DNA of 15,195 nt, from NCBI GenBank assembly GCA_945874095.1, contig CAMCFM010000043.1, positions 1 through 15,195 on the forward strand, in the 5' to 3' direction. The position numbers and the translations under genes were made by a program. Below are positions 6,313 to 12,684 of the stretch, piece after piece (positions within the stretch are counted from its first letter, which is position 1; each line of letters begins with the position of its first letter). Under the pieces are notes generated by a model. The model was not told the DNA's origin and did not search any database. It worked only from the letters and a program-made list of their open reading frames with translations. This DNA is from Candidatus Kuenenia stuttgartensis (GTDB lineage Bacteria; Planctomycetota; Planctomycetia; Isosphaerales; Isosphaeraceae).

Positions 6313-8550
6313 CTAGTCGATCTCAAACTCATCTAGAGGATAGTCATCGGTGTTGGCAACAACTGCCTTCTCCGCCGGTGAAAGCGGGGGCAGTACTCTG
6401 GCCAATTTCAGCCCATCCTCGCACTCTTGGCCAATCTGCTGCCCCAGATAACTCGACACACCTTTTTGATTTAATCTTTGAGACCACAATTTCGTATTGA
6501 CTTCAAGAGGCTGATTGGAACCTAAAAGAATTTGGCCGCCATCAATTTCGAGAACATGCGGGAATACCTTGCGAAAAGTGATTGCTGTTCGGGAAGTCGG
6601 AGCCCAGGTGCACATGATCCCCCCCTGCTTCAGACGATCGCGACAAATCCTATAAAACTCAAGAGAATAAAGATTCCCTGCGTATGAACCATTCGGCCTG
6701 ATGGCGTCGGTCTCGATAATATCATATTTAGCCGGATTTTGTAGAACGCCGATGCGCCCGTCCTGGGAAATGATATTGAATCGGGGATCGGACATCAGCG
6801 AACTGAGCATTGAATCAGGGCTTCTTGAATTCTGATCCTGAATCAGTTGCCACTGGTCCGGGCAAATTTCATAGACATCGACCGACATTGTCTGGCTCAG
6901 ACAACCAGCAGCCCAGGCTGTATCGCCTGAGCCAAGACCGATAATCGCGATGCTTGCGGGGCTTCCATGTACAACTGAGGGCAAGGCCCCCAATTTGCTA
7001 TGCACGCCACCGTAGGGAATGTAACTCTGGCCCTTGCTATTATTTGAGACACGAATACGGCCACCTTCATCAAGAAGAGAAATCACCCCCACTTCCGACT
7101 CAATATAATGAAATCGCAAGGAATTGTTCTGGCCATGAAATCGCTGCCAGATGAGGTCGTTCGGAGGCACAAGATAAACCGCACTTGCAACTGCCAGTCC
7201 CCCAAGACTCGCCGCTAGCCTTTCGCCCTTGAAGCAAATCGCAGAAATCATCACAAGCAGTGTACAACAAAAAAGCAAACTCAATGATCCCTGTGACTTA
7301 AGGATATCAAGACCGGCCAGGCCAATAAAAAGACTTCCGGCGATGCAACCGGCAATATTTACAGCCTGAAGTGTGCCAAGACGGAATGATACCCGTTTGC
7401 GAGTGGTCTGGATGCCGTCCTGAAGTGCCACAAACGATAAACCCATGCAAAACGTTGGGAGTAGGAAAAGCACCATCGGGAGATAAAAGTAGAAAAAAAT
7501 GATCTTACCAGGAGTTTGATTCTTCATCGTCATGGGTTCATAGCTTCTCCAGTAGTCGATTAATATTTCGGAAAATGGCAAAACACCTGGAAATCTGCAA
7601 AGAACAAGCAAGGGCGCCAGCGTGAACACGACAATACCTGCCTGAGAAACAAGATAAATGCGCAGTGAGTTTCTCTTGCGTAGCACCAGCCAGTTTCCAG
7701 CCATTGTTCCAATTGACATCCCGCCAAGATAGATGCAGAGAATGAGGCTAAAGGTATAGCTCGTCGCCTTGGTGCCGATATCGACCATGCGAAACCAGAC
7801 GATCTCAAGCCCAATTGCAATAAAGCCACTCAAGGCGTAGGAGGAATACCAGAACCAGAGAGGCACTGCAGGCTTCAACGGATCGACCTGAACTATTTGC
7901 GGCCCTTCTAAATCGACTGAGTTGACTTCACTCGAATTGAAAATCGAAAAAATCGATGCTACGGCAACACTGAAATTGATGAAAGCCGCCAATTGAAGTG
8001 TGCCCGCAATGCCCAGACCAGGCATCATGAGGAACCCGCTCGCAAGTGAACCTACAGCCGAGCCGGCGAGATTCGCAGCATACAGCGTTCCAATGACACG
8101 ACTTGAGCGGCGACCACGCTGCACAATCGCCCGCGTGAGCAGAGGAAAAGTCATTCCCATAAGTGTGGTAGGCAACAGCAGGCTTATTAAATGCGCAAGT
8201 ACCATCTGCCACTTGCTGCCAATATACCATGCCTGCGGGACAAACGGAATTTCCAGGCCATATCTGCTGGTGGCGAGACCGGCCAAGCCAATACAAAACT
8301 CGACCAAAGCAAAGCAGAAAAGCGACTGTCGCCGGCCCAAAGATTGACTCAGTCTCCCGCCCAAAACGCTACCCAAGCCGATCCCGAACATAAATGCTGC
8401 AATGATCGTGCTGATCGAGAAACTGCCCACACCAGATAGCAAGATTAATTTCCGCTGCCAGGCGATCTGATAAACCAGTGCAGGAACGCCACTGAAGAAA
8501 AAAAGCAACGCCTGCCAATGCCAAGTTTGCAAACTCTGAAGTAGGGGCAT
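6313..8550 (-). CDS. Fused MFS transporter / spermidine synthase-like protein
   Basis: A large membrane protein joining an MFS-like multi-helix N-terminal part (first about 510 residues, some 14 hydrophobic stretches) to a C-terminal spermidine-synthase-like methyltransferase fold. N-terminal L-F-F-F-S-G-x-x-A-L-x-Y-Q-I-A-W-Q-R is the usual opening of this fused family, and two G-x-x-x-G-S-x-x-x-G-rich repeats reflect the duplicated MFS halves. The soluble part has the nucleotide-binding G-L-G-S-G-D loop (near 6935), D-V-Y-E-I, D-G-R, D-I-I-E-T-D and L-Y-S-L-E-F-Y, as in the aminopropyltransferase fold. Whether it makes polyamines is not shown; members of this fused family are generally uncharacterised. 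Start: ATG at 8550 is preceded by AGGT about 7 bases away; earlier in-frame options are ATG 8589 (no SD) and GTG 8661. The longer forms add up to 37 residues before the first hydrophobic segment. It is monocistronic, convergent with the catabolic cluster, and looks AT-richer than that cluster. Confidence 0.88.
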   Translation of the reverse strand: MPLLQSLQTWHWQALLFFFSGVPALVYQIAWQRKLILLSGVGSFSISTIIAAFMFGIGLGSVLGGRLSQSLGRRQSLFCFALVEFCIGLAGLATSRYGLEIPFVPQAWYIGSKWQMVLAHLISLLLPTTLMGMTFPLLTRAIVQRGRRSSRVIGTLYAANLAGSAVGSLASGFLMMPGLGIAGTLQLAAFINFSVAVASIFSIFNSSEVNSVDLEGPQIVQVDPLKPAVPLWFWYSSYALSGFIAIGLEIVWFRMVDIGTKATSYTFSLILCIYLGGMSIGTMAGNWLVLRKRNSLRIYLVSQAGIVVFTLAPLLVLCRFPGVLPFSEILIDYWRSYEPMTMKNQTPGKIIFFYFYLPMVLFLLPTFCMGLSFVALQDGIQTTRKRVSFRLGTLQAVNIAGCIAGSLFIGLAGLDILKSQGSLSLLFCCTLLVMISAICFKGERLAASLGGLAVASAVYLVPPNDLIWQRFHGQNNSLRFHYIESEVGVISLLDEGGRIRVSNNSKGQSYIPYGGVHSKLGALPSVVHGSPASIAIIGLGSGDTAWAAGCLSQTMSVDVYEICPDQWQLIQDQNSRSPDSMLSSLMSDPRFNIISQDGRIGVLQNPAKYDIIETDAIRPNGSYAGNLYSLEFYRICRDRLKQGGIMCTWAPTSRTAITFRKVFPHVLEIDGGQILLGSNQPLEVNTKLWSQRLNQKGVSSYLGQQIGQECEDGLKLARVLPPLSPAEKAVVANTDDYPLDEFEID

Positions 8551-8661
8551 GAGTATACCTGATTGAAATCCGATCTGCGGCTCGTTCATGAGGGGAAATT
8601 TATTATTGAGTAACAAACAGCCAAAAGCAAGAGTTTTACCAACTTTGTCCAAGATCTCCAC

Positions 8662-8861
8662 AAAGGATCACGTCCCCCGCGCGGTATAGCAATTTTTCTA
8701 GAATGCCACTACGTTAAGATGAAATCTCATGTATGAGAGAGGCTTTCTTTCGTCTCTTTCTTGGAGTTTTCATGGCAGAAAATCCATTCGGGCGAAGTTT
8801 ACGCAATCTATTACTACAGTTTGAGATCCAGTTGAAACAGCGTATTTTGAAGGATTTGCTT
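8662..8861. other. Intergenic stretch, no supported gene
   Basis: Between the GTG-start limit of the fused MFS gene and the inverted repeat pair. A + strand frame of 67 codons (8733-8936) begins with an M-R-E-A-F-F-R-L-F-L hydrophobic stretch but runs straight into hairpin repeat DNA and has no family resemblance I recognise, so it is not called. A small self-complementary CTCAT-GT-ATGAG lies at 8728-8739. The promoter of the divergently read fused MFS gene is expected here, but no convincing -35/-10 pair stands out. Confidence 0.5.
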
Positions 8862-8950
8862 CAGGGCCAAAGGCCCGTTCCATACCAGCGAGGGCCAGCG
8901 GCCCTCGTCAGTTGTCCAAACCGAAAAATACTTTGAGGGCTGAAAGCCCG
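8862..8950 (+). repeat. Structured intergenic repeat, copy A (inverted partner at 8994-9099)
   Basis: REP-like hairpin-rich element. In order: hairpin 1 GGGCC-AAA-GGCCC (8864-8876); shared linker CATACCAGCG (8881-8890); hairpin 2 with 8-bp arms CGAGGGCC / GGCCCTCG and loop AGC (8889-8907); then AGGGCTGAAAGCCCG (8936-8950), itself a small hairpin. The same order of modules occurs on the other strand in copy B, with the hairpin arms changed but still paired, so the structure rather than the sequence seems conserved. This resembles REP/BIME-type non-autonomous elements mobilised by REP-associated transposases; no transposase is in the window. Confidence 0.8.
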
Positions 8951-8993
8951 ATACCTCTCACGTCACGACTCAGGAAACAATATGCGAATGGGG

Positions 8994-9099
8994 CGGGCTT
9001 TCAGCCCTTGTTTCTCATAATCGAAGCGATATGATTTGATCCGATATCCTCTCGATGGCCTTCGACCATCGCTGGTATGTGAAGGGCAGTTGGCCCTGA
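8994..9099 (-). repeat. Structured intergenic repeat, copy B (inverted relative to copy A)
   Basis: Read on the minus strand it opens with TTCAGGGCCAAC (9088-9099), like copy A. It then has hairpin 1 AGGGC-CAACT-GCCCT (9083-9097), the identical linker CATACCAGCG (9070-9079), hairpin 2 CGATGGTC-GAA-GGCCATCG (9053-9071, one G-T pair), and finally AGGGCTGAAAGCCCG (8994-9008), a perfect 15-base match to copy A in reverse complement. About 45 extra bases (9009-9052) separate hairpin 2 from the terminal module, against about 28 in copy A. The two copies together make a roughly 240-base inverted repeat around a 43-base centre. An open frame on the minus strand here (9001-9282) is produced by the repeat and is not called. 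Confidence 0.8.
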
Positions 9100-9297
9100 A
9101 ATCAAAAAACTGACTGGCGATATGTGCCGCCAGAATCTATTTACATGCAGAGAATTGTGTAAAATCGACAAGCCTGGGTCTAACTCCAACTGTAGTATTA
9201 GAGCCAATTTGGCTAGGGGAAATCCGCAACCGCCGCTTGATCGCCAAGCTGTCCGGGGGAAAACAATAGGCTTATTCTTCATTAAATCGTTTTATGA

Positions 9298-9326
9298 TTG
9301 ACGGAGAACGAGATTAAGCATATAAA
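9298..9326 (+). promoter_or_regulatory. Sigma70-type promoter of the msrB gene
   Basis: TTGACG (9298-9303), 17 bases, then TATAAA (9321-9326): five of six matches to each bacterial housekeeping consensus at the ideal spacing. Transcription would begin near 9333. That leaves about 32 bases of leader carrying a GGGAGG Shine-Dalgarno before ATG 9365, but only about 14 bases before the earlier ATG 9347, which favours the later start. Confidence 0.6.
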
Positions 9327-9364
9327 ATTATTTATAGAGAACACGTATGGGAGGTTGGAAAAAA

Positions 9365-10030
9365 ATGGCCTGGCATCAAGTGGTTTCGAAGCTTTTCGTC
9401 AGTACGTTCATAGTCTCAGCCATTGGGCTTTATGGTTTTGCTGATGATGAGCCTTTGCAGAAGGTTGAGACAGAGGTAGACATTGTTGCGAAAAAAGCCA
9501 AAACAGGTTTGTCTGAGAAAAAATCAAAATCAGCCTCTAAAGCCCAGGCCTTTCCTCGGTATTCACGCCCTGATAGCTTTTGGCGGAAGAAATTGACCCA
9601 AGGGCAGTATTATGTGGCCCGAAAGAAGGGTACGGAGCTTGCTTTCAGTGGAGCCTACTGGAACCATCATGATGATGGTGTTTATACCTGTGTCTGCTGC
9701 GGCTCACCGCTCTTCGATGCCGAGGCGAAATTTGACAGCGGAACCGGATGGCCAAGTTATTGGCAGGTGGTTGATAAAAGCCTGATCAAACTTCATCCTG
9801 ATACTTCCAGCGGAGTGATTCGAACAGAAGTCAATTGCCGCATATGCAGCGCCCACATGGGTCATGTTTTTAACGACGGACCACGCCCGACTGGCCTTCG
9901 ATTCTGTATTAATTCCGCTTCCATCAACTTCGTGCCTCGAAAAAAGATGCCCGAATATATTGAAAAATGGCGAGAAGAGATCGGCTTGCCCGCCTTGGAG
10001 AAGAATGTAAACGGAGTCATTCCGCATTGA
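9365..10030 (+). CDS. msrB: Exported peptide-methionine (R)-S-oxide reductase MsrB
   Basis: Reduces methionine-R-sulfoxide in proteins; here predicted to act outside the cytoplasm. Numbered from ATG 9365, residues 9-27 form a signal peptide or anchor (hydrophobic V-S-T-F-I-V-S-A-I-G-L-Y-G-F), followed by a polar, lysine-rich linker (about 28-62) and a complete MsrB domain (about 65-205). The zinc cysteines are Cys109/Cys112 (C-V-C-C-G) and Cys158/Cys161 (C-R-I-C-S-A-H-M-G-H). The catalytic Cys181 sits in R-F-C-I-N-S-A-S, the MsrB signature. F-D-S-G-T-G-W-P-S-Y is also intact. The start at 9365 is preferred over ATG 9347 because GGGAGG (9349-9354) lies 10 bases before it and because of the promoter position. 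No MsrA partner is present. The gene stands alone, AT-rich, with no clear terminator in the following 170 bases. Being exported, its electrons should come from a periplasmic or membrane reductant, which is not encoded here. Confidence 0.93.
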   Translation: MAWHQVVSKLFVSTFIVSAIGLYGFADDEPLQKVETEVDIVAKKAKTGLSEKKSKSASKAQAFPRYSRPDSFWRKKLTQGQYYVARKKGTELAFSGAYWNHHDDGVYTCVCCGSPLFDAEAKFDSGTGWPSYWQVVDKSLIKLHPDTSSGVIRTEVNCRICSAHMGHVFNDGPRPTGLRFCINSASINFVPRKKMPEYIEKWREEIGLPALEKNVNGVIPH

Positions 10031-10205
10031 ATTGTCATAAGCTGTTTTAATTATTTTTGAATGCCCGTTTTTTAATTAAGTTTTGCTTGGCCACTATTCT
10101 TAACGCCTTATTTGGACGGTGTATAGGACGATTCTTGTTTCAGGTGCTGATTTAACGAAGAATGGCCCCATAGTTTTCCCCTGCATCAATTCAAATGGCT
10201 TTAAA

Positions 10206-10436
10206 TTAGCGTGGGACAATTTCTGTGACTCCATGACTCATGCGTCGGGCCGTCTCCCGCTGGATTTGCGGCTCATCCCAATCAGGAAATTGGCGGATCA
10301 CAGCCGAACGCACCATAATCCGAGCCGTCTCCCACATCGCCGAGGCTTGCGCCAGTCTCTGCCCTGGTGTCATGCGTCTCAGGCATTCCACCATCATGGG
10401 TTCAATGATTTCCACCACCGGCTCTCTACGCGACAT
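10206..10436 (-). CDS. Small antitoxin-like protein (Rv0078B-related type), no adjacent partner seen
   Basis: About 76 residues. The core M-T-P-G-Q-R-L followed by an amphipathic helix, then R-x-F-P-D-W-D-E-x-x-I-x-R-E and R-R-M-S-H-G at the C-terminus, resembles a small family that databases name Rv0078B-related antitoxin, common as short stand-alone or paired genes. Recognition is from memory of the motif, so the name is tentative. ATG 10436 is preferred: GGTGGG lies about 10 bases before it and the N-terminus M-S-R-R-E-P-V-V-E-I-I is plausible; an in-frame GTG at 10469 adds 11 residues without an SD. The strand-sense downstream space (10031-10205) codes only for a 28-codon frame, and upstream (10470-11183) holds repeats, so no nucleotidyltransferase or other toxin partner is adjacent. 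It may be a solitary remnant or act on a partner elsewhere. Confidence 0.55.
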   Translation of the reverse strand: MSRREPVVEIIEPMMVECLRRMTPGQRLAQASAMWETARIMVRSAVIRQFPDWDEPQIQRETARRMSHGVTEIVPR

Positions 10437-10469
10437 CTGTTCAGCCCACCATGTTTTTTTAGAACTCAC

Positions 10470-10633
10470 ACAGGTTTTGCATTAATATGATCACTTCAGC
10501 ACATTCTTCTCTCGGTCTTTTCAATTCGAACCATTCCAGAAGTCTAGCTGGAGTATATGATATCAATTCTAAAAACAGACGTCTACACCAAGCAATTAAG
10601 ACCTCTGTTCAGCAACAGAAGCTACTGCTCCGT
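10470..10633. other. AT-rich intergenic stretch, nothing identified
   Basis: No frame with coding character on either strand, and no clear promoter or terminator. It should carry the promoter of the minus-strand antitoxin-like gene, but I cannot pick out a -35/-10 pair. Confidence 0.4.
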
Positions 10634-10998
10634 CAAGTCAAGATTGTTGGGTAGGCGGGCGGCACCAGGCATCTCCTCTGGACATCCATAAACCCTAAAC
10701 CATTGTTCTTTTGGGTTCCGGAGGAGACTCCAGAGCAAACTACCCCATTTATAAGGCTTGAGGGGGCACTAGTGCCCTCCTCAAGTCAAGATTTTTAGGT
10801 AGGGGGCGCTAAGCATGTCCGCCGGACATCTGGAACTCGTGATCTTTGGGCTCCAAAGGAGACACCAGAAAGCAAATCATCCCCATTTATTAGGCTTGAG
10901 TGGGCATCAGGCAAGTCCGCTGGATATCAATTAAATCTGGGAACCGTGATCTTCGAGATGCAGTTGAACCTCCTATTTAATTGGCTTGAGTTGGCATT
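10634..10998 (+). repeat. Three decaying imperfect tandem repeats (about 140, 140 and 90 bases)
   Basis: Landmarks recur in the same order. CAAGTCAAGATT at 10634-10645 and 10782-10793. A C-x-GG-CAT-x-TCC-x-C-x-GGACATC block ends at 10686, 10830 and (as GGATATC) 10928. GGAGAC-x-CCAGA follows in the first two copies. CCCCATTTAT is at 10743-10752 and 10881-10890, with a changed CCTATTTA at 10973-10980. GGCTTGAG is at 10755-10762, 10893-10900 and 10983-10990, each followed by a GGCA-type motif. Copy 3 lacks the central part. No long frame crosses the array, so it is non-coding or long-decayed. The second unit can fold ATGTCCG-C-CGGACAT (10815-10829). Function unknown. Confidence 0.75.
10764..10777. 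repeat. Perfect 14-bp palindrome at the junction of tandem units 1 and 2
   Basis: GGGCACTAGTGCCC is fully self-complementary; the flanks GAGG (10760-10763) and CCTC extend pairing with a bulged T. It is present only at the first junction of the tandem array; the same place after unit 2 reads GGGCATCAGGC. It has no T-tract after it, so it is not a standard terminator. It could be an operator, a recombination point or chance. Confidence 0.6.
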
Positions 10999-11183
10999 AG
11001 GTTCCTTGAGATCACAGATTTATGGATACTGGTCTGGCAATGCTCAATCGTATAGAATACGTAAAGTCATACTTCGCTAGGCTCAGTGTCCACTGATTGA
11101 GGGGAAGATTATCTATCGGTGGGCCATACCGAGAGATTTCTCTCCAGATTTAGTCCTGAAAAATGAAACTGGGAGTCGTTCTG
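10999..11183. other. Leader region of the DUF1223 gene
   Basis: Between the tandem repeats and the DUF1223 start. It contains a small hairpin CGTAT-AGA-ATACG near 11049-11061 and the Shine-Dalgarno GGGAG at 11171-11175, 8 bases before ATG 11184. No convincing -35/-10 pair was found; an ATG at 11163 lies in the same frame without an SD. Confidence 0.4.
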
Positions 11184-11996
11184 ATGAAACCCGCTGAAAT
11201 TGGAACTCTGGCAGTCGCAATACTGACACTTTTAGGCCTGACCTGTTCAGAAGCACAGGCACAGAGCCGGCCTTCGACGTCGGCAAGGGTGGTCCTCGTT
11301 GAGCTTTTTACATCGCAGGGCTGTGATATGTGCCCAACGGCCGAGAAAATTCTCGGTGAACTGGCCGATTCGAATCGCTCCGTCGCTCCGATTGCACTCC
11401 ATGTGGACTATTTCAACAAACCTTGGAAAGATCCGTTTTCGGATAGGCTGTTTAGCGATCGGCAGATGTCCTATCACAAAACATACAAAGGTAAGAAAGA
11501 TCCGCAACTTGGCCTTTATTACACGCCAATGATCATGGTGGATGGCATGAGTACAGTGAATGGTCGTGATCCTGTCCGACTTAGGGCCGCCGTTGCGTCT
11601 GCCAGAAAGAAGCCTCCGAGTGTCAATATTCAAGCCACTCCTGATCTAAAGTCTGTAGCAGGAAAATTCCGGCTTGTTGTCAGTGTCACACCTGTTAATG
11701 AAAGGCTGAAGGGGCGGGACCAGCTTCTTTGTGCAATCATACGAGACGATAAGGTGCTTACAGAAGTGGAATCTGGCGAAAATCATGGAAAAACGTTGAA
11801 CAACCGATTTCCTGCCCGAAAAATGAAATTTGAAACAATCCGTTTTGAATCAAAGTCAGCCCAAGAAATCACCTTTGATTTTGAATCTGATTCTGCCTGG
11901 GATCAGTCAAAGCTCTCCGTCGTGGTATTTGTGCAGGACGTAACCACCGGCGAAGTCCATCAGACAGCCGTGATACCGGTTTCGCCAAAGTCATAA
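11184..11996 (+). CDS. Exported DUF1223 (thioredoxin-like) protein
   Basis: About 270 residues. Signal peptide: M-K-P, hydrophobic residues 7-20, cleavage after A-Q-A near 26. The mature start V-V-L-V-E-L-F-T-S-Q-G-C-D-M-C-P (36-51) is the DUF1223 hallmark, a thioredoxin-like fold with a C-x-x-C pair (Cys47, Cys50). Further family blocks are L-H-V-D-Y-F at about 72, K-D-P-F-S-D-R-L-F-S-D-R-Q (about 81-93) and Y-T-P-M-I-M-V-D-G (about 113-121, carrying the cis-Pro expected of a thioredoxin fold). The C-terminal half (about 140-270) looks like a beta-rich domain that I do not recognise separately. The biochemical role of DUF1223 proteins is not established; a periplasmic thiol-disulfide role is an inference from the C-x-x-C. 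Start: ATG 11184 with GGGAG 8 bases upstream is preferred to ATG 11163. It is monocistronic, and the next gene is on the other strand. Confidence 0.85.
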   Translation: MKPAEIGTLAVAILTLLGLTCSEAQAQSRPSTSARVVLVELFTSQGCDMCPTAEKILGELADSNRSVAPIALHVDYFNKPWKDPFSDRLFSDRQMSYHKTYKGKKDPQLGLYYTPMIMVDGMSTVNGRDPVRLRAAVASARKKPPSVNIQATPDLKSVAGKFRLVVSVTPVNERLKGRDQLLCAIIRDDKVLTEVESGENHGKTLNNRFPARKMKFETIRFESKSAQEITFDFESDSAWDQSKLSVVVFVQDVTTGEVHQTAVIPVSPKS

Positions 11997-12111
11997 GACC
12001 GATTAAGATAAATTCTCAATGCCTCTTTGATCGGATTGCAATTCATTGTCCGGTAGATGTTTACGGTGATTGGCTCTAATACAAAAAAAGGCTCCAGAAT
12101 AACCTCGTTAT

Positions 12112-12131
12112 GTGATTACGAGTTTAATCAC
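12112..12131. repeat. Small inverted repeat downstream of the Phd-like gene
   Basis: GTGATTA (12112-12118) and TAATCAC (12125-12131) form a perfect 7-bp stem with a 6-base loop. The stem is AT-rich and no run of T follows on either strand, so a terminator call is not justified. Confidence 0.45.
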
Positions 12132-12192
12132 GGTAAATATCTCTGCTTCACCACAATCACGATCCGTTTGACATCCTCTATCAATTAAAGAA

Positions 12193-12435
12193 TCAGATCA
12201 GGCTATATTCTTTCATCACATCTTCTATGGGGATCGTGTCGTTCAAATCCTCCATCGCTTTGCCGTCTCTGAGATCTTCTGCATCTTCCAGGGCTTCTAT
12301 GTTAGTGACATCTTCCACAGGCACGATGGCGGCTTTCGCACCGTCGATTTCGATGATAATCCGCTCGCCACCAGATGCACTTTTAGTGGCCTTCCGGAAG
12401 TCCTCTAAATCGTAAGGTCTTTTAATTGTAGCCAT
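12193..12435 (-). CDS. Orphan Phd/YefM-like antitoxin
   Basis: An 80-residue acidic protein. The N-terminus matches the prevent-host-death fold: a short basic strand, a helix L-E-D-F-R-K-A, then G-G-E-R-I-I-I-E-I-D-G-A-K-A-A-I-V-P-V-E-D (about 22-42), the typical R-I-x-I-x-x-x-G-x-x-x-A-x-L-V-x-x-x-D pattern. It ends with an acidic tail E-A-L-E-D-A-E-D-L-R-D (about 47-57), where Phd proteins wrap their toxin. Start: ATG 12435 is chosen because GAGG (12445-12448) lies 8 bases before it; ATG 12441 would be only 2 bases from the SD. No RelE-, Doc- or PIN-like toxin frame is found downstream (11997-12192) or upstream (12442-12684), so the antitoxin stands alone. Phd antitoxins usually repress their own promoter; a candidate lies at 12480-12508. 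Confidence 0.75.
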   Translation of the reverse strand: MATIKRPYDLEDFRKATKSASGGERIIIEIDGAKAAIVPVEDVTNIEALEDAEDLRDGKAMEDLNDTIPIEDVMKEYSLI

Positions 12436-12479
12436 TGGCATAACCTCGTTCTTTCGTGGTCGATCGCTCTTATTTATAT

Positions 12480-12508
12480 ATCATCGTCTGTTTGGATTGA
12501 ACAGTCAA
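12480..12508 (-). promoter_or_regulatory. Candidate promoter of the Phd-like gene
   Basis: On the minus strand TTGACT (12503-12508), 17 bases, GATGAT (12480-12485): five and four of six consensus matches at ideal spacing. It leaves a leader of about 38 bases before ATG 12435. The -10 is imperfect; an AT-rich TATATAAAT stretch directly follows it. Confidence 0.4.
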
Positions 12509-12591
12509 CCTTTGCAGTTGAGATACATCGGCATCCTACCAGACCGTGGCTTTCTCATTTGAATGTCTCATTCAGAACCACCCAATGTAAA

Positions 12592-12632
12592 TAAAAAAGG
12601 CACGCCTTCGCCAAGTGGCAAAAGGCGTGCCT
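12592..12632 (-). terminator. Strong rho-independent terminator of the MFS symporter gene
   Basis: Minus-strand RNA folds an 11-bp perfect stem AGGCACGCCTT / AAGGCGTGCCT (12622-12632 with 12598-12608), with an inner GCCA/TGGC stem (12616-12619 with 12610-12613) closing the loop. Six U residues follow (A-run 12593-12598 on the + strand). It lies about 55 bases past the stop of the MFS gene at 12685, in the right orientation. Confidence 0.9.
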
Positions 12633-12684
12633 ATGGATTCATAAATGGATCCTGATCAGACGATTTCACCCGTCGGAATGTCCG

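Noticed and set aside
8733..8936. 67-codon + strand frame upstream of the inverted repeats
   Set aside because: Its last third is hairpin repeat DNA, it matches no family I know, and it has only a weak start context.
9001..9282. 93-codon minus-strand frame
   Set aside because: Most of it is translated from repeat copy B; such frames recur wherever the repeat occurs and do not imply a gene.
10119..10490. + strand frames opposite the antitoxin-like gene
   Set aside because: The minus-strand frame has the recognisable P-D-W-D-E / S-H-G motif and a plausible SD; the + frames have neither.
10634..10998. CRISPR array
   Set aside because: The repeats are long, imperfect and unevenly spaced, with no constant short repeat and unique spacers, and no cas genes are nearby.
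11999..12034. CCGAT...ATCGG hairpin after the DUF1223 gene as a terminator
   Set aside because: Only five strong pairs, mispairs inside, and no T-run after the stem.
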